Source: SIG578 sp045655125
GTDB taxonomy: Bacteria > Bacillota > Clostridia > Oscillospirales > Ruminococcaceae
Length of the DNA stretch: 43,835 nt
NCBI GenBank assembly: GCA_045655125.1
Contig: JAZOOR010000009.1
Location: 1-43,835, forward strand
Direction: 5' to 3'
Part shown: in pieces, positions 34,375 through 42,060 of the stretch
Position numbering within the stretch: position 1 is the first letter of the stretch
Layout: every line of letters begins with the position of its first letter
The notes under the pieces: generated by a model
The model's database searches: none
Told to the model about the DNA's origin: nothing
What the model saw: only the letters and a program-made list of their open reading frames with translations
Program-made: the position numbers and the translations under genes

Positions 34375-35724
34375 ATGGCAACAACTGTTGGAATGATTAG
34401 CTTGGGCTGTCCCAAAAATCAGGTGGACGCCGAAATAATGCTTGCCGACCTCAAGAAAAATGGGTTTGAGTTAGTTTCTGATGCCGCGCTTGCAGAGGTT
34501 GTTATTATTAACACTTGCGGCTTTATAGAGTCGGCAAAAAAAGAGTCCATTGAGCAGATTTTAGAGATGGGACTACTTAAAAAAGAGGGAAGAATTAAAA
34601 AAATCGTTGTAACGGGTTGCCTTGCCGAGCGTTACCGAGAGGAGCTTGCAAACGAAATTCCTGAGGCGGACGTAATATTAGGCATAGGCAGCAACAGCGA
34701 AATATGCGAGGCTATCACAAATGCAATGGATGAAGATAAACCGCAGATAAGCTTTGGAGAAAAGAGCTGCCTTGCGCTTGAGGGCGATAGAGTTCTCACC
34801 ACTCTGCCCTTTTATGCCTATCTCAAAATTGCAGAGGGCTGTGACAACTGCTGCACCTACTGCGCCATTCCGCAGATTCGCGGCAGGTTCAGAAGTCGCG
34901 AAATGGATAGCATAGTCGCCGAGGCAAAAAGCCTTGCGGCAGCGGGAGTTAAGGAGCTTGTGCTTGTGGCTCAGGACACAACCCGATATGGCTTAGACCT
35001 TTATGGGAAGCCCTCACTTTCAGACCTACTGTACAGATTAAATGAAATAGAGGGGCTTGTCTGGATTAGAATTCTCTATGCCTACCCCGAGGTTATAACC
35101 GACGAGCTATGCGAGGCAATAGCAAAGCTTCCCAAGGTTGCAAAGTACATAGATATTCCCATTCAGCATTCAAACCGCGAGATTCTTCGCAGAATGAATA
35201 GAAGCGGAGACAGCGAGAGTCTTTTAAAGCTTGTAAAAAAGCTTCGCGAGAAAATCCCAAATGTCGTGCTGAGAACAACTCTTATAACGGGGTTTCCAGG
35301 TGAGAGTGAACAGCAGTTCTGCGAGCTTTGCGAGTTTCTTAAAGAGGCAAAGTTTGAGAGGGTCGGCTGCTTTGCCTACTCGCGCGAGGAGGGAACCGTT
35401 GCCGCCGATTTTGAGGACCAGATTGACGGCGAAACTGCACAGAGGCGTGCCGACATCATAATGCGTTCACAGCAAAGAACGGTTGACGAGCATAACAGTA
35501 AAATGATAGGCAAAGTCCTTACTGTTGTCGTTGAGGGGTATGACCGCTACGGTGAGATTTATTTCGGCAGAAGCCAGTTTGATGCCCCTGATATTGACGG
35601 AAAGGTTTTCTTTGGTTCCAAAGCTCCTTTGAGAATAGGAGATTTTGTAGAGGTAGAAATAATAGAGGCTATGGATTATGACCTTGTAGGAGAGGCCCTT
35701 GTGGCAGAAGGAGAAAACAAATGA
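34375..35724 (+). CDS. rimO: ribosomal protein S12 methylthiotransferase RimO
   Basis: 449 residues. The N-terminal UPF0004 domain has its three cluster cysteines in LGCPKN, INTCGFI and VTGCLAE. The radical SAM motif C-x3-C-x2-C is in EGCDNCCTYCAIP near residue 155, followed by IRGRFRSR. A C-terminal TRAM domain follows from about 380. RimO adds a methylthio group to Asp in uS12. GAAAGGAAA precedes the ATG. It overlaps the second pgsA-type gene by four bases, a common neighbour pair. Confidence 0.95.
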   Translation: MATTVGMISLGCPKNQVDAEIMLADLKKNGFELVSDAALAEVVIINTCGFIESAKKESIEQILEMGLLKKEGRIKKIVVTGCLAERYREELANEIPEADVILGIGSNSEICEAITNAMDEDKPQISFGEKSCLALEGDRVLTTLPFYAYLKIAEGCDNCCTYCAIPQIRGRFRSREMDSIVAEAKSLAAAGVKELVLVAQDTTRYGLDLYGKPSLSDLLYRLNEIEGLVWIRILYAYPEVITDELCEAIAKLPKVAKYIDIPIQHSNREILRRMNRSGDSESLLKLVKKLREKIPNVVLRTTLITGFPGESEQQFCELCEFLKEAKFERVGCFAYSREEGTVAADFEDQIDGETAQRRADIIMRSQQRTVDEHNSKMIGKVLTVVVEGYDRYGEIYFGRSQFDAPDIDGKVFFGSKAPLRIGDFVEVEIIEAMDYDLVGEALVAEGENK

Positions 35725-36302
35725 ACACACCTAATAAATTAACAGTATTCAGAGCAGCAATGGTCCCCGTATTTTTAGCGGTACTGCTGATTGAGGCTAT
35801 TCCCGCCCGCTTTATTTTGTCGGGACTTGTTTTTGGCGGCCTCGCTCTTACCGATATGATTGATGGAAAGATGGCTCGCAGTCGCGGACTTATCACAAAT
35901 TTCGGAAAGTTTTTAGACCCACTTGCTGACAAGGTGTTAGTTGTCAGCGCTCTTGTGGGAATGACCGTTTTAAAAACCTACTCAAAGGCGGCGTTTATCT
36001 GCTGGCTTTTAGGAATTATTATAATCCTTGCCCGCGAGTTTATGGTTTCGGCTCTTCGCCTTGTCTGTGTTGAACAGGGAAATGTAATTGCTGCAAATAT
36101 GTGGGGCAAGGTTAAAACCGTTTCGCAGTTTGTTGCTATTTTGCTTATACTTGCAATAGAGCAGCTGCTCGCTTGGTTTCCTGCGCTCCCCTCTGCTTTG
36201 AGACTTATAGGTGACGCCGCTTTCGGCATCTGCGTTTTGGCAACCATTGTTTCGGGAGTAATTTACCTCAAACAAAATTGGGACGGCATTGGAGAAATGT
36301 AA
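35721..36302 (+). CDS. pgsA: CDP-diacylglycerol-glycerol-3-phosphate 3-phosphatidyltransferase PgsA (second copy)
   Basis: 193 residues. The CDP-alcohol phosphotransferase signature is complete (DGKMARSRG then GKFLDPLAD near residue 63), and there are about five membrane spans. It starts with NTPNKLTVFRAAMVPVFL, as in true PgsA. It overlaps rimO by four bases (ATGA), the common context of pgsA. This is the more likely phosphatidylglycerophosphate synthase of the two copies in the window. Confidence 0.92.
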   Translation: MNTPNKLTVFRAAMVPVFLAVLLIEAIPARFILSGLVFGGLALTDMIDGKMARSRGLITNFGKFLDPLADKVLVVSALVGMTVLKTYSKAAFICWLLGIIIILAREFMVSALRLVCVEQGNVIAANMWGKVKTVSQFVAILLILAIEQLLAWFPALPSALRLIGDAAFGICVLATIVSGVIYLKQNWDGIGEM

Positions 36303-36319
36303 AAAAGGCGGGATATACC

Positions 36320-37861
36320 TTGTTTTCGAGTATAAAAAGCTTTGGACTTACGGGAATTTGTTGCTATGAGGTAGATGTTGAAACCGATATTTCGGGCGGT
36401 CTTCCTGCCTTTGATATAGTCGGACTTCCCGATGCGGCGGTAAAGGAATCGCGCGACAGGGTTCGCTCGGCTATTAAAAACTGCGGTTATAGCTTTCCAA
36501 TAGGCAGAATAACTGTAAACCTTGCCCCTGCTGATGTCAAAAAAATAGGTCCTGTGTACGACCTTGCAATTCTTATGGGAATTTTGTCCTCATCAGGTCA
36601 GATTTCTTCTCTTGCAGGCAAAACTGCTTTTATCGGAGAGCTTTCCCTTAAAGGTGATGTCAGAGCGGTAAACGGCGTGCTTTCTATGACACTCAAGGCG
36701 CGCGATTTAGGATATGAGAGCGTAATTGTGCCCTATGAAAATCGCTTTGAGGCGGGAGTTATAAGGGGTATAGATGTTTTGCCCGCCACATGCGTTAGAG
36801 AGGTAATAGAGCACTTCCTTGGAGAAACCAAAATCGAGCCTTATCTCAGCGACCTTGATGCCCGAGCAGAGAAAGCTCTGATGGTGCCCGATTTTTGCGA
36901 TGTAAAGGGACAACAGACAGCAAAGAGAGCGCTTGAAATTGCCGCCGCGGGAGGACATAATATTTTGATGGTTGGTTCCCCCGGCTCAGGTAAAAGTATG
37001 CTTGCTAAAAGGCTGCCCTCAATTCTCCCCGAAATGAGTTTTGAGGAGTCGCTCAGAACAACAGAAATCCACTCTATTGCGGGTGCACTCCCATCGGGAG
37101 TCTCGCTTATCCGCACCCGCCCTTTCCGTAGCCCTCATCACACGGTTTCCCCGTTCGGACTTACTGGCGGCGGCGCATTTCCCCGCCCCGGTGAGATTTC
37201 ACTCGCGCATAACGGTGTTCTGTTTTTAGACGAGTTGCCTGAGTTTAAAAGAGAAGCACTTGAGGCCCTGCGTCAGCCTTTAGAGGATGGCAGAGTAACG
37301 GTTTCGAGAGTTTCGGGCAGCGCCACTTTCCCAAGCAATTTTATGACAGTTGCCGCCATGAATCCCTGTAAATGCGGTTATAAGGGACACCCGACCAAGC
37401 CCTGCACCTGCACTCCGCGGGCAGCTGCGCAGTATATAAACCGCGTCAGCGGACCGCTGCTTGACAGATTTGATTTGCATATTGAGGTTATGCCTGTTGA
37501 ATACAGTGAGCTTACCTCTAAAGCACAGGAGGAAACCTCTGCCGAAATCAGAAAGAGGGTAAACCGCGCAAGAGAAATTCAGCGCGAGAGATTAAAGGAT
37601 ATTTCCAAGGAAAAGCCGATTTTCTGTAACGCGCAGATCACCGAGCAGCTTTTTCAGAAGGTTTGTAACGTGACAGACGATGCAAACGAACTGCTAAAAT
37701 TTGCCTTTGAAAAAACGGGTATGTCGGCGCGAGCCTATAACCGCGTTTTGAAGGTCGCCCGAACTATTGCCGACCTTGCACAGAGTGAAAAAATAGAGGA
37801 TGACCACATTCTTGAGGCAATTCAGTATCGCAGCTTAGATCGTAAATATTGGGGAAAATAA
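36320..37861 (+). CDS. comM: ComM/YifB family Mg-chelatase-like AAA ATPase
   Basis: 513 residues from a TTG start at 36320, chosen because GGCGGG lies upstream and the next residues (FSSIKSFGL) match the family N-terminus; a start at 36278 would run into pgsA. It contains the conserved GLPDAAVKESRDRVRSA stretch, Walker A GSPGSGKS near residue 218, and a zinc-binding-like CKCGYKGHPTKPCTCT segment near 355. ComM is a branch-migration helicase that helps natural transformation; in Clostridia its role is less clear. It may cooperate with the RecA and Ruv proteins in this run. Confidence 0.92.
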   Translation: MFSSIKSFGLTGICCYEVDVETDISGGLPAFDIVGLPDAAVKESRDRVRSAIKNCGYSFPIGRITVNLAPADVKKIGPVYDLAILMGILSSSGQISSLAGKTAFIGELSLKGDVRAVNGVLSMTLKARDLGYESVIVPYENRFEAGVIRGIDVLPATCVREVIEHFLGETKIEPYLSDLDARAEKALMVPDFCDVKGQQTAKRALEIAAAGGHNILMVGSPGSGKSMLAKRLPSILPEMSFEESLRTTEIHSIAGALPSGVSLIRTRPFRSPHHTVSPFGLTGGGAFPRPGEISLAHNGVLFLDELPEFKREALEALRQPLEDGRVTVSRVSGSATFPSNFMTVAAMNPCKCGYKGHPTKPCTCTPRAAAQYINRVSGPLLDRFDLHIEVMPVEYSELTSKAQEETSAEIRKRVNRAREIQRERLKDISKEKPIFCNAQITEQLFQKVCNVTDDANELLKFAFEKTGMSARAYNRVLKVARTIADLAQSEKIEDDHILEAIQYRSLDRKYWGK

Positions 37862-37911
37862 ATTCTAACTTCTTATGTGCCGCATAAACTTAAATATGGG
37901 AGGCGGTGCGT

Positions 37912-38166
37912 ATGGAGAATAAAAACGAGAGCGGACATTCTTCGCTTTTTCCCTTGTATGTTCAGGATATGAAATTTTCGCAGTACCTTGTGCTGCTGAC
38001 CATTGTTCTGGCGCAGCTTGCAGTAATGTATGTTATTCAGAATTTTTTTGATAGCAGCCATATGCAGCCTGCAGGTATTGTTTGCCTGATAATCTCGCTG
38101 CTTGCAAGCTCCTTTGGGGTAGTAGGATACTGCAGACACATAAAAAACGAAAAGAATAAAAAATAA
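37912..38166 (+). CDS. small membrane protein of unknown function
   Basis: 84 residues from the ATG at 37912, with GGGAGGCGG five to six bases upstream; a GTG two codons earlier is less well placed. Two hydrophobic segments (about 25-45 and 53-75), a short polar N-terminus and a Lys-rich C-terminus. I do not recognise the family. It is the last gene of the 23-gene run, 50 bases after comM and directly before a strong terminator. Confidence 0.7.
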   Translation: MENKNESGHSSLFPLYVQDMKFSQYLVLLTIVLAQLAVMYVIQNFFDSSHMQPAGIVCLIISLLASSFGVVGYCRHIKNEKNKK

Positions 38167-38197
38167 AGCTTTCTGAACAGAGTTCAGAAAGCTTTTT
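38165..38197 (+). terminator. terminator ending the ruvC-to-comM gene run
   Basis: A 14-base perfect stem (38165-38178 with 38182-38195) with a three-base loop and a T run; its left arm begins inside the TAA stop codon of the small membrane protein. Confidence 0.94.
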
Positions 38198-38237
38198 AAT
38201 TATCACTGTTGGTATTAAAATTAAATCACAAAAACAC

Positions 38238-38266
38238 TTGACAAAAAGAAAAAAAGGGCATATAAT
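38238..38266 (+). promoter_or_regulatory. consensus promoter of sdpR-sdpI
   Basis: Perfect TTGACA (38238-38243) and perfect TATAAT (38261-38266) with an optimal 17-base spacer, one of the strongest looking promoters in the window. Confidence 0.92.
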
Positions 38267-38270
38267 ATAA

Positions 38271-38293
38271 TTAACAATTAAGTTAAGTGTTAA
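38271..38293. promoter_or_regulatory. 23-base palindromic operator, probable SdpR/ArsR-type site
   Basis: Imperfect palindrome centred on 38282. The halves TTAACAATTAA and TTAAGTGTTAA match at nine or more of eleven positions when one is reversed and complemented. It begins four bases after the -10 box, across the transcription start, so a bound repressor would block transcription. The first product of the operon is an ArsR/SdpR-type repressor. Confidence 0.75.
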
Positions 38294-38311
38294 ATGAAAG
38301 GGGAAGAGGCT

Positions 38312-38587
38312 ATGGGACTTCAGAACACTCTGCGCGCTCTTTCAGACCCGACGAGAAGAGAAATTCTTAATATTCTTCGCGGCGGCAGCAAAAGCGCAGG
38401 AGAGATAGGCGAGCGCTTTGATATAACGGCGGCTGCCATTTCAAGACATCTTTCGGTTTTAAAAGAGGCCGACCTGATTCGCGATAAGCGTAGCGGAAAA
38501 TTTATAATTTATGAGCTTAACACCTCTGTTTTAGAGGAAATAATGCTGTGGATAAGTCAGCTTAAAGGGGATGAAGATAATGATTAA
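38312..38587 (+). CDS. sdpR: ArsR/SdpR-family transcriptional repressor
   Basis: 91 residues from the ATG at 38312, preceded by GGGGAAGAGG; the ATG at 38294 has no binding site and lies beside the palindrome. It is a winged-helix protein with the ArsR recognition region SAGEIGERFDITAAAISRHL and LKEADLIRDKRSGKF wing. No metal-binding CxC motif in the recognition helix, which fits the SdpR (autorepressor) branch. It overlaps sdpI by eight bases. It very likely controls its own promoter. Confidence 0.87.
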   Translation: MGLQNTLRALSDPTRREILNILRGGSKSAGEIGERFDITAAAISRHLSVLKEADLIRDKRSGKFIIYELNTSVLEEIMLWISQLKGDEDND

Positions 38588-39221
38588 AAAATACAGGTGG
38601 ACACTTATTGTGACAAGCATAATAACCCTACTACCTATTTTAGTCGGAGTTATTCTTTGGGATAAGCTTCCCGAGAGTATGCCCACCCATTTTGGTGTAA
38701 ACAACGAGGCTGACGGATGGAGCAGCAAATGGTTTGCAGTTTTTGGGCTTCCGCTTATTTTGGCGGCGATGGAGTGGGTCTGCGTGTTTGTGACCTCGCA
38801 CGACCCCAAATCAAAAAACATAAGCGATAAGTCAATGGGAATGGTTCTTTGGATAATCCCAATTCTCTCTCTTGTTGTAAATAGTGTAATGTATACCTAT
38901 GCGATGGGAATAAAATTAGATGTCGGCAGAATTTTAATGATTTTCTTTGGTGTGCTTTTTATTGTAATTGGAAATTATCTTCCCAAAAGCGCTCAGAATT
39001 TTACTATGGGAATTAAAATAAGCTGGACCCTAAACGACGAAGAAAACTGGAACCACACCCACCGCTTTGCAGGCAGACTATGGGTTTTGTGCGGCACAGC
39101 GATGATACTGCTTTCGGTATTTTCATTTTATTGGCTGTTCTTCACGGTCGTAATTATAATGGTAGCAGCCCCAATAATCTATTCCTACCGCTATTACAAA
39201 AAACACAAGCAGGAAAAATAG
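38580..39221 (+). CDS. sdpI: SdpI-family membrane protein
   Basis: 213 residues from the ATG at 38580, which keeps AAAGGGG at a good distance; the ATG at 38571 has no space for it. The N-terminal DUF1648-like part (a membrane span, then LPESMPTHFGVNNEADGW) and the SdpI part (GNYLPKSAQNFTMGIKISWTL, then HRFAGRLWV) are characteristic, with about six spans. In Bacillus, SdpI is immunity protein and signal receptor for the SdpC toxin; no sdpABC is visible here. It overlaps sdpR, forming the sdpRI operon. Confidence 0.88.
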   Translation: MIKKYRWTLIVTSIITLLPILVGVILWDKLPESMPTHFGVNNEADGWSSKWFAVFGLPLILAAMEWVCVFVTSHDPKSKNISDKSMGMVLWIIPILSLVVNSVMYTYAMGIKLDVGRILMIFFGVLFIVIGNYLPKSAQNFTMGIKISWTLNDEENWNHTHRFAGRLWVLCGTAMILLSVFSFYWLFFTVVIIMVAAPIIYSYRYYKKHKQEK

Positions 39222-39226
39222 AAAAT

Positions 39227-39259
39227 AAAATCAGCTCGCATTATGCGGGCTGATTTTTT
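39227..39259. terminator. bidirectional terminator between sdpI and the Ser/Thr-rich lipoprotein gene
   Basis: A stem of 14 base pairs with one G-T pair, a three-base loop, A4 on the left and T6 on the right, lying between convergent genes. Confidence 0.88.
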
Positions 39260-39281
39260 AGTTTTCGTAGTTAATATGTTA

Positions 39282-39983
39282 TCATTCAATGTTAATATAG
39301 AAATCCAGAACATTGTCATAAACGGATTGGGGAACGACATAATAGGCTTTGCCAAGAGGAGAGCATATCGACATCCAGGAAGCCTCATCGTTTTGAAGCT
39401 CTAAATTTATGTGTAAGGTTTCTGATAAATATATGGAAAGTCTCGGTCGGGTCTGAGAATAGTATTTTTGCGATTTCCATTTATCAATTTCCAAATCTTC
39501 CTTAAATCTCATAATTTCATCGCCTGAGATAACGCGATCGAAATTCTTTATGCCGGCAGAAATGTTGTCGAGAGGAACATAGCTTGTCGAGGAGAAAACA
39601 GTGTTTTTCACATTAAAAAAGAAAAGCTCATTAGGTGTACAAAACTCAACCTCTTCAAGAAGCGTTGCCTGAACAAGTGTCTCGCTTTCTGAAGAGACTG
39701 AATCTGTGCTTGTGGACGAAGTCTTATTCGGATTTTTATGCACGACAGAAGCGGTTCTGCTGGAGTTGTTTGTTTTAGAATTAGTATCGTTTTTTGAAAG
39801 GGAACTTGACTGAGAAACTGTGCTTTTATCTGAGCCGGTGGAAATATTGTTAGATGCAGTATTGGATGCTGTTTCGGAGCCTGAAATAGATGATGTATCT
39901 GTAGAGGGCTTATTAGAACAAGCAGAGGATACTATTAAAAGAGCAAGCGCAGTTACCAAAAATATAAGTCTTTTAATCTTCAA
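39282..39983 (-). CDS. lipoprotein with Ser/Thr-rich linker, unknown function
   Basis: 233 residues from a TTG start, with AAGGAGAT seven bases upstream on the minus strand. A lipoprotein signal ends at SSAC with lipidated Cys22. About 80 residues of low complexity follow, rich in Ser, Thr and Asn, as an extended wall-spanning linker. The last 130 residues form a small alpha/beta-looking domain with VEFCTPNELFFF and SIYLSETLHINLEL segments. I recognise no family. It is a single-gene unit with its own promoter, convergent with sdpI. Confidence 0.75.
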   Translation of the reverse strand: MKIKRLIFLVTALALLIVSSACSNKPSTDTSSISGSETASNTASNNISTGSDKSTVSQSSSLSKNDTNSKTNNSSRTASVVHKNPNKTSSTSTDSVSSESETLVQATLLEEVEFCTPNELFFFNVKNTVFSSTSYVPLDNISAGIKNFDRVISGDEIMRFKEDLEIDKWKSQKYYSQTRPRLSIYLSETLHINLELQNDEASWMSICSPLGKAYYVVPQSVYDNVLDFYINIE

Positions 39984-40017
39984 AATAAATCTCCTTAATT
40001 TTATATGTTAGGTATTT

Positions 40018-40046
40018 ATACTACCACATAACATAGATTTTGTCAA
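40018..40046 (-). promoter_or_regulatory. promoter of the Ser/Thr-rich lipoprotein gene
   Basis: On the minus strand TTGACA (40041-40046) and TAGTAT (40018-40023) lie 17 bases apart, about 35 bases upstream of the TTG start. The -35 box is perfect, the -10 box matches 4 of 6. Confidence 0.65.
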
Positions 40047-40103
40047 ACCGAAGGTGCAATAACTAAAGAGGAAAATATAGGCTTCTAACAGAGCAATCGG
40101 TAT

Positions 40104-40130
40104 AAAAAGCCACCCGTGCGGGTGGCTTTT
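40104..40130. terminator. terminator of the PEP carboxykinase gene
   Basis: An 11-base stem (40105-40115 with 40120-40130) and a four-base loop, flanked by A and T runs. It lies 13 bases beyond the pckG stop codon on the minus strand. Confidence 0.9.
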
Positions 40131-40142
40131 GTTCTTGGCGTT

Positions 40143-41921
40143 TTATCTGAGGGCGGACTTGAGGTTTTCAAGCTGCTCGCGAAGCTCTTTGGGGAGCTTG
40201 TCACCAAACTTTTTGTAATGCTCTTCAATTTCGGCAGCCTCATTAGTCCAGATGTCCTTGTCAACCCTAAGAATACTCTTTAAGGTTTCAAGGTCGAAAT
40301 CGAGGTCGGTAAGGTCGATATCCTCAGCCTTGGGGACATAACCGATAGCAGTTTCCTCTGCATCAGCCTTGCCTTCACAACGGTCGATAATCCAGTTAAG
40401 AACACGCATATTGTCACCAAATCCGGGCCAGATGAAGTTGCCCTCGTCATCGGTGCGGAACCAGTTAACATTAAAGATTTTGGGAGCCTTGTCGCCAAGC
40501 TTTTCGCCCATTTCGAGCCAGTGCCTAAAGTAGTCGCCCATATTGTATCCGCAGAAGGGGAGCATAGCCATAGGATCGCGGCGAACAACACCGACGGCGC
40601 CTGCGGCAGCAGCGGTGGTTTCAGAAGCCATAGCCGAGCCTACGAATACACCGTTAACCCAATCTTTTGACTGGTAAACGAGGGGAGCGCACTTTGCGCG
40701 TCTTCCACCGAAAACGATAGCTGAGATGGGAACGCCTGCGCCCTTGTCAAACTCCTCGGAAATGCAGGGGCAGTTTACTGCGGGAGCGGTAAAGCGGCTG
40801 TTGGGATGTGCTGCACAGGTAGATTTGTCAGCCTTGTCAAATTTGGAAGCATCCCAAGGATTGCCCTTCCAATCAAGAGCGTTCTCGGGGAGATTTTTAT
40901 TAAGACCTTCCCACCATACAGTGTTGTCGTTGAGGTCAAGCGCGACGTTGGTGAAAATGGTGTTTTTCTTGGTAGAAGCAAGCGCATTGAAGTTGGATTT
41001 CTCGTTAGTGCCCGGAGCAACGCCAAAGAATCCGTTCTCGGGGTTGATGGCGTAGAGCCTGCCGTCCTCCCCTATTCTCATCCAAGCGATGTCGTCACCG
41101 ACTGTCCATACCTTGTAGCCCTTTTCCTTGAGGTACTCGGGGGGGATAAGCATAGCAAGGTTGGTTTTTCCGCAAGCGGAGGGGAATGCTGCTGCAATGT
41201 AGCGAACCTCGCCCTTGGGATTTTCAAGACCTAAGATAAGCATATGCTCAGCCATCCAGCCCTCTTTCCATCCCTGATATGAAGCGATTCTCAGAGCAAA
41301 GCACTTTTTGCCGAGCAGAACGTTTCCACCGTAAGCCGAGTTAACTGAAATGATGGTGTTATCCTCGGGGAACTGGCAGATGTATCTCTTTTCGGGGTCA
41401 ACATCGCATTTTGCGTGCAGACCGCGAACCCAGTCGTTGCTATTTCCGAGAACCTCGAGAACTTTTGAGCCAACTCTGGTCATAATAGCCATGTTGAGAA
41501 CAACATAAATAGAGTCGGTAATTTCAATTCCGATTTTTGCAAGGGGTGAACCGATGGGGCCCATCGAGAAGGGAATGATATACATTGTTCTTCCCTCGTA
41601 GGTTCCTCTTGCTATATTATAAAGCTTTTCGTACATCTCTGCGGGGGCGCACCAGTTGTTAGTGGGACCTGCGGTCTCTTTTTCTGCGGTGCAGATAAAG
41701 GTGCGGTCCTCAACTCTTGCAACATCGTTAGGCTTTGTGCGGTGCAGATAGCAGCCGGGGAGCTTTTCTTCGTTAAGTTTTAGCATTTCGCCTGTTTCGA
41801 CGGCCTCTTTGCGCAGAGCTTCGAGCTGCTCTTCGCTTCCGTCAATCCACATAACATTAGTAGGCTTTAAGAGCTCTTTCATCTCTTCAAGCCACTTTAA
41901 AACGGTAGCATTTTTGGTCAT
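40143..41921 (-). CDS. pckG: phosphoenolpyruvate carboxykinase (GTP)
   Basis: 592 residues, the GTP-dependent class. The P-loop FPSACGKTN (246-254) includes the reactive Cys250 found in GTP enzymes and not in ATP enzymes. The GPTNNW stretch near 85-90, the FSMGPIGSP segment near 118-126 and FGGRRAKC in the second half are characteristic. It interconverts oxaloacetate and PEP, for gluconeogenesis or for fixing CO2 to PEP in fermentation to succinate or propionate. GAAGGAGA precedes the ATG on the minus strand. It is a single-gene unit with its own promoter and terminator. Confidence 0.96.
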   Translation of the reverse strand: MTKNATVLKWLEEMKELLKPTNVMWIDGSEEQLEALRKEAVETGEMLKLNEEKLPGCYLHRTKPNDVARVEDRTFICTAEKETAGPTNNWCAPAEMYEKLYNIARGTYEGRTMYIIPFSMGPIGSPLAKIGIEITDSIYVVLNMAIMTRVGSKVLEVLGNSNDWVRGLHAKCDVDPEKRYICQFPEDNTIISVNSAYGGNVLLGKKCFALRIASYQGWKEGWMAEHMLILGLENPKGEVRYIAAAFPSACGKTNLAMLIPPEYLKEKGYKVWTVGDDIAWMRIGEDGRLYAINPENGFFGVAPGTNEKSNFNALASTKKNTIFTNVALDLNDNTVWWEGLNKNLPENALDWKGNPWDASKFDKADKSTCAAHPNSRFTAPAVNCPCISEEFDKGAGVPISAIVFGGRRAKCAPLVYQSKDWVNGVFVGSAMASETTAAAAGAVGVVRRDPMAMLPFCGYNMGDYFRHWLEMGEKLGDKAPKIFNVNWFRTDDEGNFIWPGFGDNMRVLNWIIDRCEGKADAEETAIGYVPKAEDIDLTDLDFDLETLKSILRVDKDIWTNEAAEIEEHYKKFGDKLPKELREQLENLKSALR

Positions 41922-41967
41922 AGTTTTAAGTCTCCTTCTCTAAAAAATCAAACTTCCACCAAATAGC

Positions 41968-41996
41968 ATTATAACCGAAACTTTAAAAAAAAGCAA
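41968..41996 (-). promoter_or_regulatory. promoter of pckG
   Basis: On the minus strand TATAAT (41968-41973) lies 17 bases after a weak TTGCTT (41991-41996), 46 bases upstream of the ATG. Confidence 0.65.
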
Positions 41997-42016
41997 CACC
42001 AAAGCAGGAATTAATA

Positions 42017-42054
42017 CAAAAAAAATAGAAGCTCCGCGCAAGGCGCGGAGCTTC
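42017..42054 (-). terminator. terminator of the HAD phosphatase gene
   Basis: A perfect 12-base stem (42028-42039 with 42043-42054) and three-base loop, followed on the minus strand by a long T run with one interruption; it starts seven bases after the phosphatase stop codon. Confidence 0.9.
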
Positions 42055-42060
42055 TGCGGT

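Noticed and set aside
24351..36302. Recent tandem duplication as the source of the two pgsA-type genes
   Set aside because: The proteins are clearly diverged outside the catalytic motif and have different neighbours, so no recent copy event is supported.
38294..38311. Upstream ATG as the start of sdpR
   Set aside because: No ribosome binding site precedes it and it abuts the operator; the ATG at 38312 has GGGGAAGAGG.
40806..41234. 142-codon plus-strand frame inside pckG
   Set aside because: Antisense shadow; pckG on the other strand is full length with all motifs.
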